Assembly (NCBI RefSeq): GCF_006439055.1
Contig: NZ_RCZC01000002.1
Span: 765,351 to 829,350 of the forward strand
Origin: Sphingomonas glacialis
GTDB lineage: Bacteria > Pseudomonadota > Alphaproteobacteria > Sphingomonadales > Sphingomonadaceae
DNA: 64,000 nucleotides
Reading direction: 5' to 3'
Shown here piece by piece: positions 24,964-33,267 of this stretch. The notes beneath the pieces were generated by a model, which saw only the letters and a program-made list of their open reading frames with translations, ran no database searches and was not told the DNA's origin. Made by a program: the position numbers and the translations under genes. Every line of letters starts with the position of its first letter. The stretch's first letter is position 1.

Positions 24964-25419
24964 CTAGGCGACCTCCGCCTCGGCGGTCGCGAGAACGCCG
25001 ACCAGATGCTGCACCGTCGCCCGCAGGTCGGCGAGTTCGTCCGCGGACAGACCGAGCCCGCCCGCCAATGTCGCCGGAACGGCGCGCGCGGCGTCCTTGA
25101 GCGCCGCGCCCTGCGCCGTCACGCCGACCAGCACGCGGCGTTCGTCGGTCGCGTCGCGCTGGCGCGTCACCAGTCCGGCCGCCTCCATCCGCTTGAGCAA
25201 CGGCGTCAGCGTCCCGCTGTCGAGATGCAGCCGCTCGCCGAGTGCGCCGACGCTTTGCGGCGCCTGCTCCCACAGCACGAGCATCACCAGATATTGCGGA
25301 TAGGTGAGCCCGAGCCTGGCGAGCACCGGGCGATAGAGCCGGCCGAACAGGTTCGAGGCGGCGTAAAGCGGGAAACAGACCTGCAGATCGAGCCGCAGGA
25401 AATCCATGTCGTCGCGCAT
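24964..25419 (-). CDS. ohrR: Organic-hydroperoxide-sensing MarR regulator OhrR
   Basis: 151 residues from the ATG at 25419. The N terminus carries the redox-active Cys15 in LDLQVCFPLYAASN, the same position as in Bacillus subtilis OhrR, followed by a MarR winged helix (LTYPQYLVMLVLWE; LDSGTLTPLLKRMEAAGLVTRQ; DERRVLVGVTAQG). Oxidation of this Cys by organic peroxides should release the repressor from its operator. The partner gene ohr lies 17 bases upstream on the same strand, and a consensus-like OhrR site sits in the ohr promoter, so the pair is autoregulated. A longer frame to 25500 overlaps ohr and lacks conservation. Confidence 0.93.
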   Translation of the reverse strand: MRDDMDFLRLDLQVCFPLYAASNLFGRLYRPVLARLGLTYPQYLVMLVLWEQAPQSVGALGERLHLDSGTLTPLLKRMEAAGLVTRQRDATDERRVLVGVTAQGAALKDAARAVPATLAGGLGLSADELADLRATVQHLVGVLATAEAEVA

Positions 25420-25436
25420 TGCCGCCCCTTCCCCGC

Positions 25437-25865
25437 TCACTTGGTGGTGACGGTGATCTTGACGTCGATATTGCCCTTTACCGCGTTCGAATAGGGGCAC
25501 ACCGCATGCGCTTCTGCAACGAGCGCCTCGGCAGCGGCCTGGTCGAGTCCGGTGATAGTCACGTCGAGCGCGACCGACAGCACGAAGCCACCCGAAGCAT
25601 TGGGCGACAGGCCGACTTCGGCGACGACGAGGATGTCGTCATCCTTGATCTTTTGCGGCTTGCTGCGGCCGACATGGATCACAGCATTCTCGAAGCAGGC
25701 AGCATAGCCCGCGGCGAACAGCTGCTCGGGATTGGTCGCCCCGCCTTTGCCGCCGAGTGCGGTCGGCATGGCGAGCTGCAGATCAAGCAGGCCGTCGTCG
25801 CTGCGGATCGTGCCGCTGCGGCCGCCGACCGCGGTTACCTTGGTGCTGTAGAGCGTGCTCATCAT
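25437..25865 (-). CDS. ohr: Organic hydroperoxide resistance peroxidase Ohr
   Basis: 142 residues (MMSTLYST; a second ATG at 25862 is equally placed). The two catalytic cysteines are Cys57 in AACFENAV and Cys123 in VCPYSNAV, with the typical ATNPEQLFAAGYAAC and the OsmC/Ohr fold. Ohr is a lipoyl-dependent thiol peroxidase that reduces organic and fatty-acid hydroperoxides. AGGAG lies four to seven bases before the start codons. Its promoter contains an OhrR dyad at 25910-25920. ohrR follows 17 bases downstream. Confidence 0.95.
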   Translation of the reverse strand: MMSTLYSTKVTAVGGRSGTIRSDDGLLDLQLAMPTALGGKGGATNPEQLFAAGYAACFENAVIHVGRSKPQKIKDDDILVVAEVGLSPNASGGFVLSVALDVTITGLDQAAAEALVAEAHAVCPYSNAVKGNIDVKITVTTK

Positions 25866-25898
25866 GGTTCTCCTGAAACGAGGATCGAAGGGAGCTTT

Positions 25899-25927
25899 TA
25901 TATTGTGCGCAATTTAATTGAAAACAA
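25899..25927 (-). promoter_or_regulatory. ohr promoter with OhrR operator
   Basis: On the minus strand a -35 TTGTTT (25922-25927), 17 bases, and a -10 AATATA (25899-25904) precede ohr by about 34 bases. The spacer contains CAATT-T-AATTG (25910-25920), a perfect five-base dyad equal to the core of known OhrR sites, so bound repressor would block polymerase. It overlaps a second imperfect dyad, ATTGTGCGCAAT (25902-25913). The site lies 84 bases before the divergent frnE-like gene and could affect it too. Confidence 0.75.
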
Positions 25928-26003
25928 GTAGTTCCCGACCCGTGTATTTCCGGCGCCCAACCCCCACATCGCTCTCCGACCCAATAGCTGCAGGTGATGC
26001 CTC

Positions 26004-26648
26004 ATGCCCAAGCCGATTAAGATCGATTTCGTTTCCGACGTGTCCTGCCCGTGGTGCATCATCGGCCTGCGCGGGCTCGAGGAAGCGCTCGCGCGGACCA
26101 GCGACGTGGTCGCTGCCGAGATCACCTTCCAGCCGTTCGAGCTCAACCCGCAAATGGGCAAGGACGGGCAGAATATCGGCGAACATATCGCCGAGAAATA
26201 TGGCGCGATGCCCGAGCAGTCCGCCGCCAACCGCGCGACGATTCGCGAACGCGCGGCCGATCTCGGTTTTACGATGGCGACGGGCGCTGACAGCCGCATC
26301 TACAACACGTTCGACGCGCACCGCTTGCTCCATTGGGCCGAGCTCGAAGGCAAGCAGGCCGCACTCAAGCGCGCCTTGTTCCAAGCCTATTTCACCGATC
26401 AGCAGGATCCGTCGGACCATGACGTCCTGGTCGCGCTTGCCGAGAAGGTCGGGCTCGATCCCGTGCGCGCCGCCGAGATCCTGGCGAGCGACACCTATGC
26501 GCACGAGGTCCGCGCCGCCGAGCAGCTCTGGCAGTCGCGCGGCATCACCTCCGTCCCCGCGATTGTCATCAACGATCGCCACCTGATCTCGGGCGGCCAG
26601 CCGCCCGAACTGTTCGAGCGGGCGCTGCGCGAAATCGCCGCCGCCTGA
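26004..26648 (+). CDS. DsbA-family oxidoreductase, FrnE-like
   Basis: 214 residues with no signal peptide, so cytoplasmic. The thioredoxin-like N-terminal strand leads to CPWC (15-18) in FVSDVSCPWCIIG. A helical insertion follows (FQPFELNPQMGKDG; NTFDAHRLLHWAELEGKQ) and the cis-Pro loop reads GITSVPAIVIND. This is the FrnE/polyketide-associated DsbA branch, linked in other bacteria to oxidative stress tolerance and disulfide isomerisation. It is divergent from ohr and 29 bases ahead of the Old Yellow Enzyme gene, consistent with a thiol/electrophile stress operon. Glutathione-dependent HCCA isomerase is the closest alternative fold. Confidence 0.85.
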   Translation: MPKPIKIDFVSDVSCPWCIIGLRGLEEALARTSDVVAAEITFQPFELNPQMGKDGQNIGEHIAEKYGAMPEQSAANRATIRERAADLGFTMATGADSRIYNTFDAHRLLHWAELEGKQAALKRALFQAYFTDQQDPSDHDVLVALAEKVGLDPVRAAEILASDTYAHEVRAAEQLWQSRGITSVPAIVINDRHLISGGQPPELFERALREIAAA

Positions 26649-26677
26649 TCCCCTCACCGACCGAAAGAGACGTCCCT

Positions 26678-27763
26678 ATGACTACCCTGTTCGACAGCTA
26701 CACGCTCGGCGCGATCCCGCTCGCCAACCGCATCGTGATGGCCCCGCTTACCCGCAACCGCGCCGCGGCGGGTTTCGTCCCCGGCCCATTCGCCGCCGAT
26801 TACTACGCGCAGCGCGCCACCGCCGGCCTGCTCATTGCCGAGGCGACGCAGGTCACGCAGCAGGGCCAGGGCTATCAGGATACGCCCGGCATCTACACCG
26901 AGGCGCAGGTCGAGGGCTGGCGCGTCGTGACCAATCGTGTCCACGCCGCAGGCGGCAAGATCTTCCTGCAATTGTGGCATGTCGGACGCATCTCGCATGT
27001 CGATCTGCAGGAAAACGGCGGCGCCCCCGTCGCGCCCTCCGCGATCCGCGCCGAGGCGAAGACCTTCGTCGGCAACGCCTTCGTCGACACCTCGACGCCG
27101 CGCGCGCTCGACCTCGACGAGATCCCCGGCGTGGTCGAGGATTTCCGCCGCGCCGCCGCCAATGCGATCCGCGCTGGCTTTGACGGGGTCGAGGTGCACG
27201 GCGCGAACGGCTATCTGCTCGACCAGTTCGCCAAGGACGGCGCCAACCACCGCACCGACGCTTACGGTGGCAGCATCGAGAACCGCGCACGGCTGATGCT
27301 CGAGGTGACCAAGGCGGTCGTCGCCGAAGTCGGTGCCGATCGCACCGGCATCCGCATCTCGCCGGTCTCGCCCGCGAGCGGCATCTCGGACAGCAACCCA
27401 CAGCCGCTGTTCGATTACATCGTCGATGTGCTGAGCGCGCTCGACCTGGTGTATCTGCATGTGATCGAGGGTGCGACGGGGGGCGATCGCGATTTCGCGC
27501 CGTTCGATTATACGTCGCTGCGCCGCCGCTTCGCCAACACCTATATGGCGAACAACGGCTACACGCTCGAGCTCGCGACCACGGCGATCGAGTCGGGTGC
27601 TGCCGATCTGGTCGCGTTCGGGCAGCCGTACATCGCCAATCCCGATCTGGTCGAGCGCTTCAAGCAGCACGCGCCGCTCAACACGATCGATCAGGCGACG
27701 CTCTATGGCGGCGGGGCGAAGGGGTACACCGACTATCCGGCGCTCGCCGAGCAGACCGCCTGA
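26678..27763 (+). CDS. Old Yellow Enzyme-family flavin ene-reductase (NemA/alkene reductase)
   Basis: 361 residues, a typical length. FMN barrel landmarks: LANRIVMAPLTRNRA, LIAEATQVTQQGQGY, FLQLWHVGRISH, and the substrate-binding pair His174/Asn177 in VEVHGANGYLLDQF, then TDAYGGSIENR with Tyr196 as proton donor and a C-terminal FGQPYIANPDLVERF phosphate-binding region. Such enzymes reduce activated alkenes, quinones and nitro-compounds using NAD(P)H. AAAGAGA precedes the ATG. With frnE upstream and ohr/ohrR divergent, it fits a reactive-electrophile defence block. A hairpin terminator closes the operon. Confidence 0.93.
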   Translation: MTTLFDSYTLGAIPLANRIVMAPLTRNRAAAGFVPGPFAADYYAQRATAGLLIAEATQVTQQGQGYQDTPGIYTEAQVEGWRVVTNRVHAAGGKIFLQLWHVGRISHVDLQENGGAPVAPSAIRAEAKTFVGNAFVDTSTPRALDLDEIPGVVEDFRRAAANAIRAGFDGVEVHGANGYLLDQFAKDGANHRTDAYGGSIENRARLMLEVTKAVVAEVGADRTGIRISPVSPASGISDSNPQPLFDYIVDVLSALDLVYLHVIEGATGGDRDFAPFDYTSLRRRFANTYMANNGYTLELATTAIESGAADLVAFGQPYIANPDLVERFKQHAPLNTIDQATLYGGGAKGYTDYPALAEQTA

Positions 27764-27770
27764 TCGGTGG

Positions 27771-27803
27771 CGGGGCCGGCCCAGTGCCGGCCCCGTTTGC
27801 GTT
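27771..27803. terminator. Bidirectional hairpin terminator between OYE and EthD genes
   Basis: Ten-base stem CGGGGCCGGC (27771-27780) pairs with GCCGGCCCCG (27786-27795), with loop CCAGT, followed by TTTGCGTTT on the plus strand. The two flanking genes converge here. The minus-strand side lacks a strong T-run. Confidence 0.7.
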
Positions 27804-28720
27804 TAGGAGAGCGAGCCGGTGCGGATCAGGTCGCAGACGTCGTCCGCGACCTGGTTGTTCGCGCCGAGCCGCTCGATCAGCTGCGCCGCGCGGCTGCCGC
27901 GCAGGCCCGCGATGGTGAGCGTCTTGTCGCGGACATAGGTATAGACTCCGCTCACGGCGAATGCCGAGGCATAGGCGATATGCGCCTTCTGACCGTCGAT
28001 CGTCGCGCGGAACGCCTCGGTTTCAAAGAACGCGCGCCGCGTCATCGGTGTCTCGAAGGCGATCTCGACCACGGCAATGAGCGACCGCTCGGGCGGGACG
28101 AGATGGTCGACATTGGGCGCGGGCGGTGCCGGCTCGGCATTGTCATAGGCCTCGGGCAGATGCAGCCGCAGCTTGAGCACCGCTGGCTCCGCCGCGAGCG
28201 CCTCTGCAAAGCCCGTCATGAAAGCGCCGAACGCCTCCGCGTCGGCCCCCGCCGCTCCGAGATGCACGTGGATGCGATCGATCCCGTCATTGCCATTCGG
28301 GACCGGATCGGGCGAGCGATCGACCAAGGTGCGCGAGCCGTCGGGCAGCGCATAAGCGACCGTCGCCGCGAACATGTTCTGCTCGTCGGCGAAGAGGATC
28401 GAACTCGCGTCGTTGAACACGCTCTGGTCGTCCGCCGAGGCGAAGCCGATCTCCACGCCACCGTCGAGCTCGTAGTCGGGGAACGAAGCAATCCCCTCGA
28501 TCGCGGGCCAGAGATGTGCATCCTGCTCGCGGTCGAAATGGTTCTGGACGTACCAGGCGAGCCCATGAATGCGCGAACACAGCGGACCGTGGACGTCGCG
28601 CCAATAGGTCGCGAACACGTCGTGCGGCACGCGGGGGCGGCGCAGCACGGTGGTGTAGCTGTTGATCACGATGCTGGCATCGCGCGCGGCGTAATCGGTG
28701 GTGATCGAAACTTTGCTCAT
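27803..28720 (-). CDS. EthD-domain protein with two dimeric alpha/beta-barrel repeats
   Basis: 305 residues. The first half reads HDVFATYWRDVHGPLCSRIHGLAWYVQNHF, a recognisable EthD/ferredoxin-like (dimeric alpha-beta barrel) motif in which a His-Gly pair sits in the cleft. The second half looks like a diverged repeat (DRIHVHLGA; AFMTGFAEALAAEPAVLKLRLHLPEAYD; VVEIAFETPMTRRAFFET). EthD proteins are small accessory or ring-lactone-handling proteins whose substrates are mostly unknown. No signal peptide is present. The neighbouring MFS gene on the same strand lies only 43 bases downstream-to-upstream, so the two may share a transcript. Function not assigned. Confidence 0.7.
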   Translation of the reverse strand: MSKVSITTDYAARDASIVINSYTTVLRRPRVPHDVFATYWRDVHGPLCSRIHGLAWYVQNHFDREQDAHLWPAIEGIASFPDYELDGGVEIGFASADDQSVFNDASSILFADEQNMFAATVAYALPDGSRTLVDRSPDPVPNGNDGIDRIHVHLGAAGADAEAFGAFMTGFAEALAAEPAVLKLRLHLPEAYDNAEPAPPAPNVDHLVPPERSLIAVVEIAFETPMTRRAFFETEAFRATIDGQKAHIAYASAFAVSGVYTYVRDKTLTIAGLRGSRAAQLIERLGANNQVADDVCDLIRTGSLS

Positions 28721-28763
28721 GGGAAACTCCTATAACGGGCAAACGCGCAAGGACGCGATATGG

Positions 28764-29969
28764 CTAGGCGGCGGCACTCACGGGCTTGAGCCGACCGACC
28801 AGCGCCGCGACGATCGCGGCAAGCACGGCGATCGCGGCGGCGACATAGCCGACCGTGCCGAGCCCCAAATGCTGGATCACCGACCCACCGATGATCGCGC
28901 CAAGCCCGATCCCGGCATTGGCCATCGACACGTTGAGCGTTCCGGCGAGCGCCTGCGCATGGCTCGCCGACTGCATCACGCGCACCTGGCAGATCGGATA
29001 GAGCGCAGTATTGGCGATACCCCACACCGCGATCGCCACCGCGAGCCAGATATGCGTGCCGGCGACGAGCGTCGTCGCTGCCATGCCGATCGCGAGCACC
29101 AACGACGTCACCGCCGTCACCATCAACGGCCCACGCCCGACGAACTGCCCGCCGAGCCAATTGCCGCCAAGCCCGACGATGCCGAAGCCCATCAGCCACC
29201 AGCCGACCTGCCCGACCGGGATCCTGGCGACCTGCTCGAGCGTGTCGGCGAGATAGGTGTAGGCCGTGAACATCGCGGTGAAAACGATCACCGACAGCAC
29301 GACGTTGCCGAGGAAATACGGGTCCTTGAGGATCCGCGCCTGCTCGGCGAGCTTGACCCGCGCCGGCCGGGCGAGCGTAGGCATCACCACGAACAGCAAC
29401 ACCGCCATCACCAGCGACAGCCCGGCCAGCCCCCAAAAGGTCCCGCGCCAACCAAATGCGGTCGAAGCGAGCGTGCCGATGGGAATGCCGAGCACCATCG
29501 CACCCGAAATCCCGAGATAGACATTGGCAACCGCCTTGCCGGCCTTTTCGGGCCCGGCGAGCTCGCCCGCGGTCTCGCTCGCCGTACCCCAGAACACCGG
29601 CAATGCGAGGGCCGGAAGGAAGCGCGCAAGACCCAGCACCCAGATATCGGGCGCCGCCGCCGCCAGCGCATTGGCGCCCGCGAAGATCACCAGGATCGTG
29701 ACGAACAGCCGCTTGCGCTCGAAATGCGACAGCAACGCCGTCAGGAACGGTCCCGCCAGCATCACGGTGAAGGCGAACAGCGTGACGAGCTGCCCCGCGG
29801 TCGAGATCGAGATGCCGAGGTCACGCGAGAGGCTCGGCAGCAGCCCGACAATGATGAATTCGGTCGTGACGATCACGAAGGCGGAAATCGCCAGCAACAG
29901 CACCGCGAGCCCGCGCCCCGCGGTTCCGGCGGCCGGCGGCGCGGCATGAAGGGGATGGACGGACGACAT
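28764..29969 (-). CDS. MFS transporter, DHA1 family (AraJ/SotB-like efflux)
   Basis: 401 residues from the ATG at 29969 (MSSVHPLHAAPP). Twelve hydrophobic helices are visible, beginning LAVLLLAISAFVIVTTEFIIVGLLPSLSRDL, with the motif TTEF and the motif-A-like loop LLSHFERKRLF. The pattern is that of sugar/arabinose-type or drug-type DHA1 exporters. It is divergent from a LysR gene (105 bases between starts), whose product is the natural candidate regulator. A longer open frame upstream lacks any conserved feature. The substrate is unknown. The EthD gene lies downstream on the same strand after 43 bases. Confidence 0.85.
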   Translation of the reverse strand: MSSVHPLHAAPPAAGTAGRGLAVLLLAISAFVIVTTEFIIVGLLPSLSRDLGISISTAGQLVTLFAFTVMLAGPFLTALLSHFERKRLFVTILVIFAGANALAAAAPDIWVLGLARFLPALALPVFWGTASETAGELAGPEKAGKAVANVYLGISGAMVLGIPIGTLASTAFGWRGTFWGLAGLSLVMAVLLFVVMPTLARPARVKLAEQARILKDPYFLGNVVLSVIVFTAMFTAYTYLADTLEQVARIPVGQVGWWLMGFGIVGLGGNWLGGQFVGRGPLMVTAVTSLVLAIGMAATTLVAGTHIWLAVAIAVWGIANTALYPICQVRVMQSASHAQALAGTLNVSMANAGIGLGAIIGGSVIQHLGLGTVGYVAAAIAVLAAIVAALVGRLKPVSAAA

Positions 29970-30006
29970 AGATGGGGCTCCTGTTGAGCCGCCTGTAACG
30001 CACGAC

Positions 30007-30057
30007 GGAATTTCGGGCCGCACGGCATTTTTTCGCCTATGGTGCGACATAAATTCC
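30007..30057. promoter_or_regulatory. Inverted repeat in the MFS/LysR divergent promoter
   Basis: GGAATTT (30007-30013) and its perfect complement AAATTCC (30051-30057) flank 37 bases between the divergent starts of the MFS exporter (29969) and lysR (30074). LysR proteins usually bind as tetramers to two such half-site groups between divergent promoters, so this is a reasonable operator candidate. The right arm lies 16 bases before the lysR start. Confidence 0.4.
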
Positions 30058-30073
30058 AGAATGGAGCGCCAGC

Positions 30074-30982
30074 GTGATCCCATCCGAACGCCTCAAGGGC
30101 ATCGAAGCCTTTGTCTGTGCGGCCGATGCCGGCAGCTTCACCGCCGCCGGCGCCCGCCTCAACCTGACCAACTCGGCGGTCAGCAAGAGCGTCGCGCGGC
30201 TCGAGGCGCGGCTCGGCAGTCGCCTGTTCGACCGCACGACGCGGCGGCTCGCACTGACCGATGCCGGTGCCGCCTTTTACGAAACCTGCGCACGCGTGCT
30301 CGGCGACCTCGCCGACGCCGAGGCGGTGCTCGCCGCGCAACGCTCGGAAATCGTCGGGCGGCTCAAGCTCGATGTGCCCGTGGCGTTCGGGCGGATGCAG
30401 GTGATGCCGGTGCTGCTCGCCTTTGCCGAGCAGCATCCCGGTGTCCGCCCGGTCGTGACGTTCACCGATCGCGTCGTCGACATCGTCGAGGAAGGCGTCG
30501 ACGTCGCGATCCGGATCGGCGGGTCGGAGGCCTGGGCGGACAATCTCGGGCATCGCTATCTCGGGCGCGAGCGCGTGATCTTCTGCGCCGCACCCGGCTA
30601 TCTCGAGCGCCGCGGGACGCCGGCTTCGGCCGAGGCGCTCGCCGCGTTCGACTGCATTCTCTACGGCCGCACCGATGGCAGCACGATCGACTGGCGCTTC
30701 GCCGATGCCGCGGGCGCGATCGCGCAGCGCACGATGGACGGGCGGATCGTGCTCGGCAGCGCCGAGGCGCAAGTCGGCGCGGTCAAGGCGGGGTTCGGGA
30801 TCGCGCAGCTGGCAACCTGGCTGATCAAGGACGAGCTCGCGCGCGGCGAGCTGGTCGAGATCCTGCCCGGGCTGGCGACGGCCGGGCTCCCGCTGCACCT
30901 CGTCTGGCCGCGCAGCCGCCAGCTCAGTCCAAAGGTCGATGCGCTGCTCGAGGCGCTTACGACGCGCCTCGAGATTGCGTGA
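30074..30982 (+). CDS. LysR-family transcriptional regulator (first of a mirrored pair)
   Basis: 302 residues from a GTG. The N-terminal winged helix reads LKGIEAFVCAADAGSFTAAGARLNLTNSAVSKSVARLEARLGSRLFDRTTRRLALTDAG, a full LysR helix-turn-helix. The periplasmic-binding-like effector domain follows (GRLKLDVPVAFGRMQVMPVLLAF; VDVAIRIGG). The gene is divergent from a DHA1 exporter. Its last 26 bases overlap the end of a second LysR gene on the opposite strand, so antisense transcripts would form if both were active. The inducer is not predictable from sequence. Confidence 0.92.
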   Translation: MIPSERLKGIEAFVCAADAGSFTAAGARLNLTNSAVSKSVARLEARLGSRLFDRTTRRLALTDAGAAFYETCARVLGDLADAEAVLAAQRSEIVGRLKLDVPVAFGRMQVMPVLLAFAEQHPGVRPVVTFTDRVVDIVEEGVDVAIRIGGSEAWADNLGHRYLGRERVIFCAAPGYLERRGTPASAEALAAFDCILYGRTDGSTIDWRFADAAGAIAQRTMDGRIVLGSAEAQVGAVKAGFGIAQLATWLIKDELARGELVEILPGLATAGLPLHLVWPRSRQLSPKVDALLEALTTRLEIA

Positions 30983-31889
30983 CCGGCGCAAGCCGCGCCG
31001 CCAGGAAATCGACGAACACGCGCACCCGCGCGGGCAGATTGCTGCCACCGACGAACACCGCATGGATCATTTCGACATCGCCGGGATTATAGGGCTCGAG
31101 CAAGGCGACCAGCCGCCCCGCCGCGATGTCCTCGACCACGCTGAACGCCCCCACCCGCGCGATCCCGACCCCCGCCGCGGCGAGTTGCCCGAGCGTCTCC
31201 CCATTATTGGCCTCGATATTCCCCTTCACCGACAGCGCGAAATCGCGTCCGTCGCGACGGAACGGCCAGACCGGTTCGACGCGGCGGAAATTGAAATTGA
31301 GGCAATTGTGCTCGTGGAGCTGTTCGGGCACGATCGGGGTGCCGTGTCGCGCGAGATAGTCGGGCGAGGCGACGATCCTGCGGCCGGTTTCGCCCAGCTT
31401 GCGCGCGGTCAACGCGCTGTCGGCAAGCGGACCGAAGCGGATCGCGACATCGGCCTGCCCCGCCGCCACGTCGATCAGCGCATCGGACAATGCGATGTCG
31501 ATCAGGATCTGCGGATAGGCCTGCGCGAAGTCGCCCAGCAGCGGAACGATGCACAGCCGCCCATGCGACAGCGCCGCACTGATCCGCAGCCGCCCACGCG
31601 GTGCGCCCTGATCGGCGATCTGCTGCTCGGCATCGTCGAGATCGGCGAGGATCCGCCGCGCCGTCTGGAGATAGGCGACTCCCTCGGCGGTCGGCGTGAG
31701 GGCGCGCGTCGAGCGCAGCAACAGGCGCACGCCGAGCCGCGCCTCGATCCGATCGACCGCGCGCGCCACCGCCGACGGTGTCAGGCCGAGCGCCCGTCCC
31801 GCACCTGAAAAACTGCCCTCGCCCATAACCGCAGCGAACACTTCGAGCGCGCGGGCACGATCGGCACCGGCAGCCATCTTTGCTTCCAT
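30957..31889 (-). CDS. LysR-family transcriptional regulator (second of a mirrored pair)
   Basis: 310 residues if it begins at MEAKMAAGADRARAL (31889); the frame opens at 31910 and another Met lies four codons in. Helix-turn-helix: ALEVFAAVMGEGSFSGAGRALGLTPSAVARAVDRIEARLGVRLLLRSTRALTPTAEG. The effector domain contains GRLRISAALSHGRLCIVPLLGDFAQAYP and ADVAIRFGPLADS. It belongs to the large LysR branch found beside drug-type exporters and is divergent from the DHA1 gene at 32038. It overlaps the other LysR gene tail to tail. Confidence 0.92.
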   Translation of the reverse strand: MEAKMAAGADRARALEVFAAVMGEGSFSGAGRALGLTPSAVARAVDRIEARLGVRLLLRSTRALTPTAEGVAYLQTARRILADLDDAEQQIADQGAPRGRLRISAALSHGRLCIVPLLGDFAQAYPQILIDIALSDALIDVAAGQADVAIRFGPLADSALTARKLGETGRRIVASPDYLARHGTPIVPEQLHEHNCLNFNFRRVEPVWPFRRDGRDFALSVKGNIEANNGETLGQLAAAGVGIARVGAFSVVEDIAAGRLVALLEPYNPGDVEMIHAVFVGGSNLPARVRVFVDFLAARLAPVTQSRGAS

Positions 31890-31973
31890 GTCAAAAATCC
31901 TTCGCGACATCTGCTCCTAATCAACTGCCCCCGCCGGGTCCACTTAGGCGGCTCACACAACAGGGACACGGAC

Positions 31974-32033
31974 ATGGCCAATCGGCACGCCGCAGTATCG
32001 GCTCCGCACGCCACATCCGCTTTGGGACTTTGA
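31974..32033 (+). CDS. Candidate 19-residue leader peptide before the MFS gene
   Basis: An ATG at 31974, preceded by AGGGA at seven bases, opens a frame encoding MANRHAAVSAPHATSALGL and stopping at 32033, only four bases before the MFS start. The MFS ATG itself has only a weak, distant GGGA. This arrangement fits translational coupling or leader-peptide control of an efflux gene. It is a prediction from spacing and ribosome-binding strength only. Confidence 0.35.
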   Translation: MANRHAAVSAPHATSALGL

Positions 32034-32037
32034 TCCG

Positions 32038-33219
32038 ATGAAATACAATCTCGGGCTACTCGCTCTCTCCGTCGGTGCGTTCGCGATCGGCGTGACGGAA
32101 TTCGCGCCGATGGGGCTGCTGCCGGTGATCGCCGGCGATCTCGGCGTGTCGATCCCGTCCGCGGGTCTGCTGATCAGCGCCTATGCGCTCGGCGTCGTGA
32201 TCGGCGCGCCGATCATGACGCTGACGACCGGGCGTTTGCCGCGGCGCACGCTGCTGATCGTGCTCGCCGGGATCTTCACGCTCGGCAACCTGCTCGCGGC
32301 GCTGTCGGACAGCTATGGGATGTTGATGGCGGCGCGGGTGCTCACCTCGTTCAACCATGGCGCGTTCTTCGGGGTCGGGTCGATCGTCGCGGCGAGCCTC
32401 GTTGCACCCGAGCGCCGCGCGGGCGCGGTCGCGGCGATGTTCATGGGGCTCACGATCGCCAATGTCGTCGGCGTGCCGCTGGCGACCTGGGCGGGTGCTG
32501 CACTCGGCTGGCGCGCGGCGTTCTGGGGGATCACCGGGCTCGGCGTGGTGACGATGGTCGCGCTGCGGTCGACACTCCCCGCTTTGCCTGCGCCCACGGG
32601 TGGCAACGCAATGGCGGAGCTGCGCGTGCTGCGCCGCGGTGTCGTGCTCGGTGCGCTCGGCCTTACCGTCGTAGGGGCGAGCGCGATGTTCACGGTATTC
32701 ACCTATATCACGCCGATCCTGCGCGATGCGACGCATGCCTCGCTCGGCTTCATCACCGCGATGCTCGTCACCTACGGCGTCGGGCTGACGCTCGGCAATT
32801 GGCTCGGCGGGCGCTTCGCCGATCGCTCGGTCGATCGGACGCTGATCGTCACGCTCGCCGCGCTGACGCTGATCCTGATCGCCTTCGCGCTGCTGATGCC
32901 GTTCAAGGCCCCCGCCGCGATCCTGATCTTCGCGTGGGGCGTCGCCAGCTTTGCGCTCGTGCCGCCGCTGCAAGTGCGCGTGATGCACGCGGCGGCCGAT
33001 GCGCCCAACCTCGCTTCGGCGGTCAATATCGGCGCCTTCAACCTGGGCAATGCGATCGGCGCGGCGCTGGGCGGTGGGGTGATCGCGCTCGGGCTCGGCT
33101 ATCCCGCGGTCGCGCTGGCAGGCGCTGCGTCATCGGCGCTGGGGCTGATCGCGGTGATCGTCAGCGTCCGCCAGAGCGGCGGCGTGGCGGATGCCGGCCC
33201 CGCGATCGCACGCGGTTAG
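32038..33219 (+). CDS. MFS transporter, DHA1 family (AraJ/YdhP-like efflux)
   Basis: 393 residues, twelve hydrophobic helices. The start MKYNLGLLALSVGAFAIGVTEFAPMGLLPVIAGDL matches the TEF pattern of DHA1 exporters. Further landmarks are motif A (LTTGRLPRRTLL), FNHGAFFGVGS, VPLATWAGAALGWRAAFWGI and NLGNAIGAALGGGVI. Likely role: proton-driven export of sugars or drugs. It is divergent from the second LysR gene (148 bases) and follows a possible leader peptide. It resembles the exporter at 28.8-30.0 kb in architecture but not closely in sequence, so this is not a recent duplication. Confidence 0.85.
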   Translation: MKYNLGLLALSVGAFAIGVTEFAPMGLLPVIAGDLGVSIPSAGLLISAYALGVVIGAPIMTLTTGRLPRRTLLIVLAGIFTLGNLLAALSDSYGMLMAARVLTSFNHGAFFGVGSIVAASLVAPERRAGAVAAMFMGLTIANVVGVPLATWAGAALGWRAAFWGITGLGVVTMVALRSTLPALPAPTGGNAMAELRVLRRGVVLGALGLTVVGASAMFTVFTYITPILRDATHASLGFITAMLVTYGVGLTLGNWLGGRFADRSVDRTLIVTLAALTLILIAFALLMPFKAPAAILIFAWGVASFALVPPLQVRVMHAAADAPNLASAVNIGAFNLGNAIGAALGGGVIALGLGYPAVALAGAASSALGLIAVIVSVRQSGGVADAGPAIARG

Positions 33220-33267
33220 CAACGCCGCAAAGGTCTGCTTGCCGCGATCGTAGCAATTCTTTCATAC

